Source: Helicoverpa zea (Eukaryota > Arthropoda > Insecta > Lepidoptera > Noctuidae). From it: a stretch of DNA of 64,000 nucleotides. The notes beneath the pieces are model-generated. The model was not told the DNA's origin, did no database searches, and saw only the letters and a program-made list of their open reading frames with translations. The DNA lies in NCBI RefSeq assembly GCF_022581195.2, contig NC_061471.1:1-64000 (forward strand). The letters are read 5' to 3'. Position 1 is the first letter of the stretch, and each line of letters starts with the position of its first letter. Both the position numbers and the translations under genes were made by a program. Below are positions 31,376 to 39,761 of this stretch, piece after piece.

Positions 31376-31801
31376 AATTAACTATAATTCAACGAATTAC
31401 TAATTGGTATAAGTATTAGTTAAGTTATTTCGTTCTTGAGGTATGCGATAGATGGCGCTGGGTGTTTTTAAAACGTGGTAACGATGTGTTTTTAAAATAC
31501 ATAAGAAGTGGAATGATAGCTTTTTAAAACGTGGTGACGTTGTTTTTTTTAAGATACGTAAGAAGTGCAATGATATCTCGCGCTTTAACCTGTAGCTCAT
31601 TGTTCAATCGCGAGCTTCCCGATAGCTCGATAGATGGCGTTGTGCTTTTCTGTATCGTGGTGTTAAGGTTCGCCGCGAATTAGTCTGTTTTGAAATCAGT
31701 GGGGCCCAGTAGCGCCAGGGCCAGCCGCGGCTGCGGGTTGTTCGAAAGAGGTACCGCGGCCCTGGTATATAAAAGGCCTATGACGGAACACGACGATTTT
31801 A

Positions 31802-31852
31802 GTCAGTAAGAGTCTGACACTCCCTCACCGCTGCTAACCCACAGCGGGAGGG
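31802..31852 (+). other. Helitron-embedded copy of the LINE 3' hairpin motif
   Basis: TTTTAG is followed by GTCAG-TAAGAGT-CTGAC (31802-31818). A second hairpin, CCCTC-A-CCGCTG...CAGCGG-GAGGG (31822-31852), follows. The loop TAAGAGT is identical to the LINE hairpins while the stem bases differ and still pair. Confidence 0.75.
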
Positions 31853-31896
31853 GTGAACCGAATTCCACGCGGGCGAAGCCGCGGGCGGAAAGCTAG

Positions 31897-32487
31897 TATC
31901 TCATAAACCAGAGGAGATAGACGATTTTTGACTTCAAATCCGGCCTTTGTGGTGTCGAAGACACCACGGTCAAAGTCGGGTATAAAACGTCCATCCCCCC
32001 TGGTTTGGACCCCCTCCCCCTCACACCCTAAAATAACATTTTTCAAAATCCGATATCTCGGAAACTAAGGGAGGTAGCTCGATTTCGACCTCAAATCCTG
32101 CCTTAGTGGTGTCGAAGACACCACGGCAGAAGTCCTATAAGAGGTACCCCTCCCCATATATTGGACCCCCCCCCCCCTACAAAATTTACTTATTATTTTT
32201 ATTAATTTTACTTTTTTGTTATATCTTGTTGAATCTTAGAACAGAGCTAAGACCTAAGTTAAGCCCTAAAAACAGTAGATTAAGCAGCAATCTACATTCA
32301 CTTAACATTATACTTACTTTTATATTGTTTACATACCTATACACTCATTGACTCTGACCCCTCTATACAGGGTCAGACTAACTATTGACAACGTTCCCCG
32401 TCTCACTCGCTAGGCCTAGCGCACACATACACTATACATACACACACAACCCGCATAACAACAAATACACATTACACACGCAACAGT
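31897..32487 (+). other. Element C 5' UTR, second part, with duplicated hairpin units
   Basis: Two related units of about 157 bp contain the perfect hairpin GTGGTGTC-GAA-GACACCAC at 31949-31967 and 32106-32124, each preceded by CTCAAATCC or TTCAAATCC. A C-rich run (32,165-32,178) and AT-rich sequence follow up to ORF1. No ORF. Confidence 0.7.
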
Positions 32488-34017
32488 ATGTACCGCACAC
32501 CGACGACCTCCGGCGCCGCCACAAAACCAGCTACCCCCAGCCCCTCTGCAACTACCACTGCGTCAGTACCAGCACAGGTTGCCGCCAAAACCTTCATCCG
32601 GAGACCAGACCGGAAAAGGAGATCACTGGATAATATGGCGGTATACCAGACGCAAACAGAGGATTACGCAACAAAAAGCACGAACACACTCCTTCAGGAA
32701 GTCATGAAAACCTTTGAGGACATTCCCTCAAAGGTCAAAGAATATCCTCAAATGAGGAAAGATATCAAGACCTTCCTGGAGGTACAGTCCGACAGGGGCC
32801 TCCGCGTCCTGTTTGAGCTGAGCAAGCGGATAACAAGCTTGGAAACAGCGGCAACCAGGACGCGGGCGTCTAGTACAGCCGGACTGCCAGATAAAGATGT
32901 TCGCATCATTGAAAGGCTGGAGGATGCCGAGACTCAGCTGCAAATGCGGCTGAATAAGCTCGAAGAGAAGATGGTGCTGTGCTTCGACCAACAGACAGCT
33001 CTTCGAGACGACGGCGGATCCGACATCATTGACAAGATCGTCGATAAAATCGACGAGGCTAAGGCGGCCATCAACCAGACGACGCAAGGCGTCATGGTGG
33101 TGAGCCGCACTCAGATAACCCTCGACGAGAAGCTCGACGGTATTGCCGGTGATGTCGCGGCTGCCAAAGCAACGCTGTCTGAAGTCGCGAAGCAAGAAAA
33201 GCAGCCATCCGAGCCTAGGTCGTACGCGAGCGTCGCAGCAGCCAAACCCGGGTACCGGCCGGCACTCCACTCGATGGCGGTCACTCTCGAAGGCAATCAG
33301 GAGACTGCCGACGAGGTGCTCGAGCGAGTGAAGAAGGCGGTCGATGCCCGGGGTACTGGCCTAAAAATTAATAAGGTGAGAAAAGCAAAAAATCAAACCG
33401 TCATCTTAGGGTGCGACACAAGAGAAGAATTAAACAAGGTGAAACAAAGAATTGAAAGTCAGGGTGAAGGTTTGATTGTATCAAATATGAAAAATAAAAA
33501 TCCGCTCGTCATTCTAAAGGACGTCTTCCTGCCCAGCGACGACGAGGACATAATCAGGGCGCTTCATATTCAGAATGAGGAGATATTCAGAGATCTCTCT
33601 CAAGAAGACAGGGAAACAACGATTAAATTTAAAAAACGGACAAGAAACCCTAAAACCGCGCACGTCATTATCCAGGTTGGTCCCGTGGTATGGCGGAGGA
33701 TGACGGAGGCTGGAGCCCTCTACCTGGACCTGCAAAGGGTCAGAGTGGAGGACCAGTCTCCGCTCATCCAATGCACGAAATGCTTGGCATTCGGGCACGG
33801 CCGGAAATTTTGTACGGAAGGTGCGGACAGGTGCAGTCACTGCGGCGGCCCGCATCTGCGCGAGAAATGCGCAGATTTTATGGCAGGCAACGAACCGCGG
33901 TGCTGCAACTGCTCGCACTCTAGGCTGCAGAGCACTGAGCACAATGCCTTCAGTGCTGATTGCCCCGTTCGCAAAAAATGGGACTACCTGGCTCGTGCAA
34001 CAACAATGTACGTTTGA
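32488..34017 (+). CDS. Element C ORF1: gag-like zinc-knuckle protein, 509 aa
   Basis: Starts at ATG 32488; an internal ATG at 32635 (MAVYQTQ) is an alternative. The first 50 residues are Thr/Ser/Pro-rich, then a helical, probably coiled-coil region runs to about residue 240. The RRM-like core follows (HSMAVTLEGNQETADEVLER, NPLVILKDVFLPSDDEDI). Zinc knuckles are CTKCLAFGHGRKFC, CSHCGGPHLREKC and CCNC...H...C. The RRM and knuckle parts resemble element A ORF1 closely (NPLVILKDV versus DPLIIIKDV; WRRMTEAGALYLDLQRVRVEDQSPLIQC). The frame is intact although no ORF2 accompanies it, suggesting selection or recent origin. Confidence 0.92.
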   Translation: MYRTPTTSGAATKPATPSPSATTTASVPAQVAAKTFIRRPDRKRRSLDNMAVYQTQTEDYATKSTNTLLQEVMKTFEDIPSKVKEYPQMRKDIKTFLEVQSDRGLRVLFELSKRITSLETAATRTRASSTAGLPDKDVRIIERLEDAETQLQMRLNKLEEKMVLCFDQQTALRDDGGSDIIDKIVDKIDEAKAAINQTTQGVMVVSRTQITLDEKLDGIAGDVAAAKATLSEVAKQEKQPSEPRSYASVAAAKPGYRPALHSMAVTLEGNQETADEVLERVKKAVDARGTGLKINKVRKAKNQTVILGCDTREELNKVKQRIESQGEGLIVSNMKNKNPLVILKDVFLPSDDEDIIRALHIQNEEIFRDLSQEDRETTIKFKKRTRNPKTAHVIIQVGPVVWRRMTEAGALYLDLQRVRVEDQSPLIQCTKCLAFGHGRKFCTEGADRCSHCGGPHLREKCADFMAGNEPRCCNCSHSRLQSTEHNAFSADCPVRKKWDYLARATTMYV

Positions 34018-35335
34018 CTCACCACACATTATACACACAAACCACATACAATTACACAAACCGGGAGTACAAAAAACACTGGAAAGCAATAGTGGTGAAA
34101 ACAGAGACATGGAAACCGGACAAACAAAAAACAACTAAAACACGATATGAAAATATATAGTGAATATATACACACATATCAAAACACACAAAAACACCTA
34201 ACACATACCCCAACAAAGACAATAAAGCTTCAAAAAATAATAACAGTCAAAGAAAAGTGAATAAATATATATAAAATGAGTTTATATATATATTATTAAT
34301 ACAAATAAATAGAGCAAATAAACATAAAAGTAAAAACATGTGAGCAAACTTCAAAAGAATATAAGACCATAACCTTAGGGTTGTATCCAATTATAGCTAC
34401 GTATGAAAAGTCATAACTACGTAGGTACTAACACACAAACACTACAAAAATATTAATGATTAGGTAACAAAACTTAAAAGAAATACATATCCGAAAGACT
34501 TAAAATTTAAATTGCAACTAGAATAAGAAAGAAATAAGGATACCATCATATAACTGGAGTATACTAATAAAATTAAGTACCCACCCACCTAGTAAAGCAT
34601 AAAAGCGCCCAAAAACCGCCTCCTCATCGCTGCGACAGGAGGCGCGCCTGGGAATACTTAATTTTGAAAAAGTAAGGTAAAAGTTGTCATGTCATCACAC
34701 GTAGAAATTATATATGAAATGTGTTAATAAGATAATAAGCAAAGTTTAAAATAGCTTAATGTAACCAAGTAGTACCTAGATTGTAAGAAAGAAGATGTTA
34801 AATTAAGAAAAATAGAAAGTAAGTATAAAACTATTGTTATTTTATCACAAGCTAAAAGCACAGAGAAAAACCAATTGTAAGCAATATGAAAATACAAAAT
34901 AAGTTGCAAATGTCTTATAATTAAGATAACTAGTAATACTAAGAACATAAGGATGTGAAATGACAAACTGCTGTCGAGAGTTAGAAATAAGAGTAAAAAT
35001 TATGTAAGATAAAATAGAAATTAAGAAGCTATTGTAAAAAGTTTAATAAAATACTGTTGGAAGTACATAAAATAAGGATAAAGGCAAAAAACATAATAAC
35101 ATTGTGTCATAATCTTTATTTGAAATAAAAGTCAGAACCCAAAATTTTGATCCCTGAACAAAATAAACAGTAGAAAGTAAATTAGCGGGAATCCCACCCG
35201 GCAAAGAATAAAAGATGACGAATGAATGCGTAAAGTATGCGGCTTGAAAGTGCGAGAGGCATAGATGCGAGAACTGGTATGCATGAGACTTTAGAATATC
35301 AAGATCCTGCTGTTCTTATGAGCGGGGAAAAGCAG
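34018..35335 (+). other. Non-coding AT-rich 3' region of element C
   Basis: About 1.3 kb with many stops in all frames and no LINE motifs. It runs into poly(A). The structured TAAGAGT hairpin is absent; only a short CTGCT/AGCAG stem precedes the poly(A). ORF2 is missing where it would be expected. Confidence 0.75.
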
Positions 35336-35366
<31 letters not shown>

Positions 35367-35369
<3 letters not shown>

Positions 35370-35426
35370 AACCTAACCTAATCCTGAACCAACCTAACCT
35401 AATCTTGAACCAACCTAACCTAATCC
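35367..35426. repeat. Variant telomeric spacer between the tails of C and T4
   Basis: Canonical CCTAA units alternate with a 21-bp variant, CCTAACCTAA then TCCTGAACCAA (second copy with TTGAACC). The same variant continues beyond T4, so T4 inserted into an older, already degenerating telomeric tract. Confidence 0.9.
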
Positions 35427-35757
35427 TTTTTTTTTTTTTTTTTTTTTTGGGAGGGGGAAATCCTCATGGACTTCCTCCGCCTGGGGAAAGGCGGAGGGGT
35501 ATGCCGGACTCCTACCGGCTAAAACCCCCTTGTGTCCTCCTTGCACGTGTGCGCGGGGCCGCGGGAATCCAGATTCTTCCGCAGCCCCACACTAGTGCTG
35601 GCCCTCGCACGGGCCTCGTCTCTTGCACGGGGTAGTGAGGTGTTCGCCTACCCCGTGCATCATCTCAGGGGCACGCGCCGACACACGCGCGTGCCACCGC
35701 CTCGGGTCCACTGAGTAGGGGCGGGAACTTCCCCAAGTCCCTCGCCCTTGAACCCAT

Positions 35758-38700
35758 TCATGGGGGGCGGAAGAGGGCGTTGTCCGCCCTTCTCCTGCGC
35801 CCGGTGCGCCTTCTGCGACCGGGGAAGGGAGTCAAAATCTCCCTCTCCCGTTCCGCAGATTCCTTCTGCGACATCACGTCCTCGCAAAAGGAAACCACCG
35901 CGTCCCACGACTCTGCACTGCCGACCATCCTCCGCACCACAGCCGGCAGCGACAGATCGTCTCCGATTTCGTTTGTGAGGACACGGCGCTGCTCCTCCCA
36001 AGCTACACACTCAGCGAGCGTGTGTTGCGCCGTGTCCTCCCCGCAATGGACGCAGTGGTGACACCGAGCGTCCGGCTCCCTGTCTAAGCGACACAGAAAC
36101 TTGCCGAAGCACCCATGCCCCGACAGTACCTGCGTCACCCTGAATGACAGGGAGCCGTGCCCTCTCCCGAGCCAGTCGTCGAGTACTGGCCGGATCGCCT
36201 CGACGGTAGCAAGGCCGGCGGTAGGGCGCATCAGCCTTTGCCGCCATTCCGCCACTAGGACTTGACGGAGCTCCTCTCGGCGCAGCTCGATCTCCCGCTG
36301 CACCGGCATCGAGCCCCGTACCCGCTCTTCCTCGCGCCATCGGTATAATGACGCGAGTACTTTCGCCTCTAGGTCCCAGGGCGGGGATCCGGCCAGGACA
36401 CAAGCCGCCTCGTAGGAAATCGTGCGGTACCCTCGGATGACTCTGACGGCCATCGCCCTCTGCGGTTTGCGCAGGATGGCGAGCGTGCCGGCCGTCATGT
36501 CCATCGCCCACACGGGGGCCCCATATAGGGCCATGGACCGCACGATTCCCACGTACAACCGCCTACAGGCGGCGCTCGGTCCCCCCAAGTTGGGAAGCAA
36601 CGATGATAGCGCGCCCGCAGCGCCCATCAGCTTGGGCGTCAGCCGCCGGAAGTGAGGCCCGAATTCCCATCGGCTGTCGAGCACCAAGCCCAGGTACTTC
36701 ATGGTGGGGCCGACAGCGATCCGGGCCCCGCTGACCACGATGTGTGATCCCGGCGGCGGCGCACGTCGGGGACCATGGAACACGATGGCCTCCGACTTGT
36801 TTAGGGCCACCTCCAGGCCCAGGCGCCGGATGCGGTTCACCACCTGTGATACCGCAGCTGTGGCTATCAACGTCGCTTCCCTGTGCGAGCTCCCCCGGGC
36901 AGTGACAAGCGTGTCGTCCGCATAACACGTCATGTCGGCGCCCGGTGTGAGCTCACCCCTTAGCACCCAGTCGTAGCCGATGTTCCACAGGAGGGGTCCC
37001 AAGACCGATCCCTGCGGAACACCGCACGACATAAGGTGCCGACCGGCACCGTCACGTCCCCGAAAACTGACGCATCTGCCCTCCAGGTAAGCCCCTACTA
37101 TACGGCGGAGATAGGGAGGAACTCGATGGTATTTGAGAGCCTCCCGAATGCAACTCCAGGGAAGGGTGTTAAATGCGTTGGAGATGTCTAAGGACACCGC
37201 CAGCACCACCCCACCCCGGGACACAGTCTCCTCCGCCAGGGCCCTCACGCGCATGATGGCGTCTATGGTGGAGCGCCCCCGACGAAAACCGAATTGGTTG
37301 TCGTCCAGATCCGGCCCCTCTCTGCACAAGTGGCTGACGAGGCGATCTGCTATGATGCGCTCAAAGAGTTTTCCCGCCTCGTCGAGCAGCACTATGGGCC
37401 GATACGCGGACGGCGAGTCCGCGGGGCGCCCCTCCTTCCTGAGCAGCACCAGCCTCCCCTCCTTCCACACATTGGGAAACTGACCCTGCTCGAGACAAGC
37501 CGTGAAGAGCCCCCTCAGCTGGGGCTCCAGCTCCTTCAGGGCCAGGACGAGAGCTCGACCAGGAACTCCATCGGGTCCCGGCGCTGTGTTCTTAGCCCGA
37601 AGTCGCGACACGGCCGCTCTCGTCTCTGCTTGCGTCACCTCAGGGACATCGGTGTTCTCCTCTTCTGAAGAACCTGTGGCTGGGGGCGACGCCATCGCCG
37701 GGGGAACGTGTTCCGCTCTCTCAGGGAAGAGGGCCGATACCACCGCCTCTAGCAACTGGGGTTGCATACTTTGTACCAGTGGAGGCGCCCAGTGCCGTAG
37801 CTTGCCGCGTACCCATCGGTAGGGGCGCCCCCACGGGTCCCGGTCTAGAGACCCCAGCAGCTCCTCCCTGGCACGCGACTTAGAGTCGCCGATGGCCAGC
37901 CGCAGAGTCTCCTTGGACGCGCGGTACACCTCATACAGCGCGTCTTCTTCGACGGGATTCCTTCGACGTCGTCTCCGGTATCGTGTGTACTCGCGGCGAG
38001 CCGCAACGCACTCGACACGCAGCCGTGCGATTTCATCAGTCCACCAGTACACCTGGCGCCTTGCGGACTGTTGGCGGGCACGGGGCATGGAAGCGTCGCA
38101 GATCTGCGTCATCGCCCCGCGAAACCGCAGCGCCACCGCGTCGACGTCGATGGGGCCGTCCGTCGTCGACTCCCAAATCCAGGACTGGACTAAGGCAGCT
38201 TCCTCGAGTAGTTCCTTGTCAATGCGCTTAAGCGCCCAGCGCGGGCCGTCGCTAATCGGGGTTGTTGGATGGCGGCCGTTTACGGTCTGGGCAGAGACGT
38301 CGAACCGGATATACCGATGGTCCGACAGCGTCTCCACCTCCACGGCGACATGCCAGTCGCGGACTCGGCTGGCGACAGAGGGGCTCGCAAACGAGACATC
38401 CACTATCGACCCGCCCCGCTGCCGCACGCACGTGTATTCTGAACCCCGATTCAGGACGACCAGACCAGTCGTCACCGCCCACTCTTCTAGAACCTCGCCC
38501 CGAGGGTCAGTGACCGGAGATCTCCACGCCGATGACTTGGCGTTGAAATCCCCGAGCACCAGTGCGGGACGCGGGTGATAGCGGCCTACGACGGCGCCCA
38601 ACTCGACAAGGAAACCCTCAAAGTCGGCGAGACTCTTGTTGGGGGAGAAATACACCCCCACAATGACTATGCCACCCGAGACCGCAGCAACCCAGCCGCG

Positions 38701-38904
38701 GCCCCGAGACGGGTCGCTCAGAGTCTCACCAATAATGGCCACCAAACCGTCAGCGCATCCCAGCCAGTTATCTCGAGCGGGGATGAAGTATGGCTCGGCG
38801 ACCACAGCCACGTGAATCGACCACTCTGCCATGCTCTGGAGGAGAAGATCCTGAGCTCTGGCACAGTGGTTAATGTTGCCCTGGAGGAAATGGAATTGAG
38901 CCAT
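35758..38904 (-). CDS. T4 ORF2: endonuclease and reverse transcriptase, 1048 aa, intact
   Basis: The start is ATG 38904-38902 within TAATG, sharing one base with the ORF1 stop, the stop-start arrangement known for SART1 that couples ORF2 translation to ORF1 termination. The frame is also open upstream, but that part is ORF1 sequence in another frame. Endonuclease motifs: QGNINH, AEPY, LGDFNAKSSAW and LSDHRYI. Reverse transcriptase motifs: SAYRPIVLLD, SLDISNAFNTLPW, GVPQGSVLGPLLWN and CYADD. The C-terminal Cys/His motif GHGCFGKFLC...CHHC...H is present, and there is no RNase H. No internal stop. Because ORF1 is broken upstream, coupled translation from its own RNA is doubtful. Confidence 0.92.
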   Translation of the reverse strand: MAQFHFLQGNINHCARAQDLLLQSMAEWSIHVAVVAEPYFIPARDNWLGCADGLVAIIGETLSDPSRGRGWVAAVSGGIVIVGVYFSPNKSLADFEGFLVELGAVVGRYHPRPALVLGDFNAKSSAWRSPVTDPRGEVLEEWAVTTGLVVLNRGSEYTCVRQRGGSIVDVSFASPSVASRVRDWHVAVEVETLSDHRYIRFDVSAQTVNGRHPTTPISDGPRWALKRIDKELLEEAALVQSWIWESTTDGPIDVDAVALRFRGAMTQICDASMPRARQQSARRQVYWWTDEIARLRVECVAARREYTRYRRRRRRNPVEEDALYEVYRASKETLRLAIGDSKSRAREELLGSLDRDPWGRPYRWVRGKLRHWAPPLVQSMQPQLLEAVVSALFPERAEHVPPAMASPPATGSSEEENTDVPEVTQAETRAAVSRLRAKNTAPGPDGVPGRALVLALKELEPQLRGLFTACLEQGQFPNVWKEGRLVLLRKEGRPADSPSAYRPIVLLDEAGKLFERIIADRLVSHLCREGPDLDDNQFGFRRGRSTIDAIMRVRALAEETVSRGGVVLAVSLDISNAFNTLPWSCIREALKYHRVPPYLRRIVGAYLEGRCVSFRGRDGAGRHLMSCGVPQGSVLGPLLWNIGYDWVLRGELTPGADMTCYADDTLVTARGSSHREATLIATAAVSQVVNRIRRLGLEVALNKSEAIVFHGPRRAPPPGSHIVVSGARIAVGPTMKYLGLVLDSRWEFGPHFRRLTPKLMGAAGALSSLLPNLGGPSAACRRLYVGIVRSMALYGAPVWAMDMTAGTLAILRKPQRAMAVRVIRGYRTISYEAACVLAGSPPWDLEAKVLASLYRWREEERVRGSMPVQREIELRREELRQVLVAEWRQRLMRPTAGLATVEAIRPVLDDWLGRGHGSLSFRVTQVLSGHGCFGKFLCRLDREPDARCHHCVHCGEDTAQHTLAECVAWEEQRRVLTNEIGDDLSLPAVVRRMVGSAESWDAVVSFCEDVMSQKESAEREREILTPFPGRRRRTGRRRRADNALFRPP

Positions 38905-39245
38905 TATTGACTTTCCATTCCCTCGGCAACGGTCCTGGGCCGGGAGTCGGCCGCGGAGCAACTAGCCTGCGGGGGCGGCGAGGTTTCCCCGGCAGGTTTA
39001 GAGCTCTTCTTTTTCTTCTTGGCCTTGCTGGCAGGTGCGCCGCAGGCTCCTCCGCCCAATTTGTGTCCCGCTGGCTTCCCTGCAGCCGAACACACGCTGC
39101 AGTTGAGCGGCGCGGAACACTGGGCCGCCTTGTGGGCGGGCTGACCGCAGCGATAGCAAAGGTCACTACGGTCAACTTCAGCATGTCGATTCTATAAAAT
39201 ATCACAACTCACTTCGACATCACTCTCACTTCGACTTCGATCTAA

Positions 39246-39565
39246 AGGTAGAATTCCGTGGACGCGACAATAGTCAACCTTTGAAAATGTATGGCACCGT
39301 TGTCGAGGCCCGTGACAGTCGCGCGCGGCCGACGAATTTCGTAAGCTGCTCGCGGCATTGTCAAAAATTTAATTCTGGTTTTACTAAAATTCTATAGATG
39401 TTATTAAGCGCTAGACCATGTTGAGAAGCGTACGGCCGCGAGCGGCTCACGAAATTCGTCGTCCGCGCGCGACTGTCGCAGCCCTCGGCAGCGGTGCCAT
39501 ACATTTTCATAGGTTGACTTTTGTCGCGCGCGGCTGCGACAATCGCGACCCACGGAATTCTACCT
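39246..39565. mobile_element. 320-bp foldback MITE nested in the T4 insertion
   Basis: Begins AGGTAGAATTCCGTGG and ends with its reverse complement. The arms are about 110-140 bp long, share runs such as AAAATGTATGGCACCG, and surround an AT-rich loop. TAA flanks both ends (39243-39245 and 39566-39568), matching the 3-bp TWA duplication of PIF/Harbinger elements. Confidence 0.75.
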
Positions 39566-39724
39566 TAAAGTTTCGTGATTGACATTGTCAAACTACACTA
39601 GCGCTTCACTATCGAGCGTGTTGACAAGTTGAACTAAATCAAAGTCGAGATTTTGACAGATTTGTCAAAATCTGTCTATCTATAGGGGAGGTAGGGGAGA
39701 GATGGGCAGTTGGGAGACATGATC

Positions 39725-39761
39725 AAATCAGAATAAAAGGGGGGTCCTTTTATTCTGATTT
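39725..39761. repeat. Perfect 16-bp hairpin with a 5-base loop
   Basis: AAATCAGAATAAAAGG (39725-39740) and CCTTTTATTCTGATTT (39746-39761) are exact inverted repeats separated by GGGGT, inside the T4 insertion. Confidence 0.85.

Larger units (their letters stand above)
30869..31896 (+). mobile_element. Helitron-like non-autonomous element inside the element C 5' UTR
   Basis: Starts TCCTTACTAATATTATAAAT, the 5' end typical of lepidopteran Lep-type Helitrons, preceded by A. It ends AAAGCTAG followed by T. A GC hairpin (CGCGG-GCGAAG-CCGCG) sits about 11 bases before the CTAG, so A/T flanks, TC start, 3' hairpin and CTAG end are all present. It has no Rep/helicase ORF. The right part (31,680-31,860) includes a separate module with hairpins like the LINE 3' ends. 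Confidence 0.75.
29333..35366 (+). mobile_element. Element C: ORF1-only plus-strand telomeric element
   Basis: A 6-kb element between telomeric repeats. It has a long 5' UTR (29333-32487, interrupted by a Helitron-like insertion at 30869-31896), one intact ORF1 (32488-34017), a non-coding AT-rich 3' region of 1.3 kb, and poly(A) (35336-35366) joined to CCTAACC. No endonuclease, RT or RNase H motifs are seen in any frame after ORF1. It resembles a non-autonomous derivative that keeps its own ORF1. Confidence 0.88.

Noticed and set aside
34018..34138. Short frame after element C ORF1 as a remnant of ORF2 start
   Set aside because: IIHTNHIQLHKPG vaguely resembles the first endonuclease motif, but no further motif follows. 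The similarity is too short to support.
38905..38961. 19-residue upstream extension of T4 ORF2
   Set aside because: It is ORF1 coding sequence read in a different frame. The TAATG at 38906-38902 gives the natural start.
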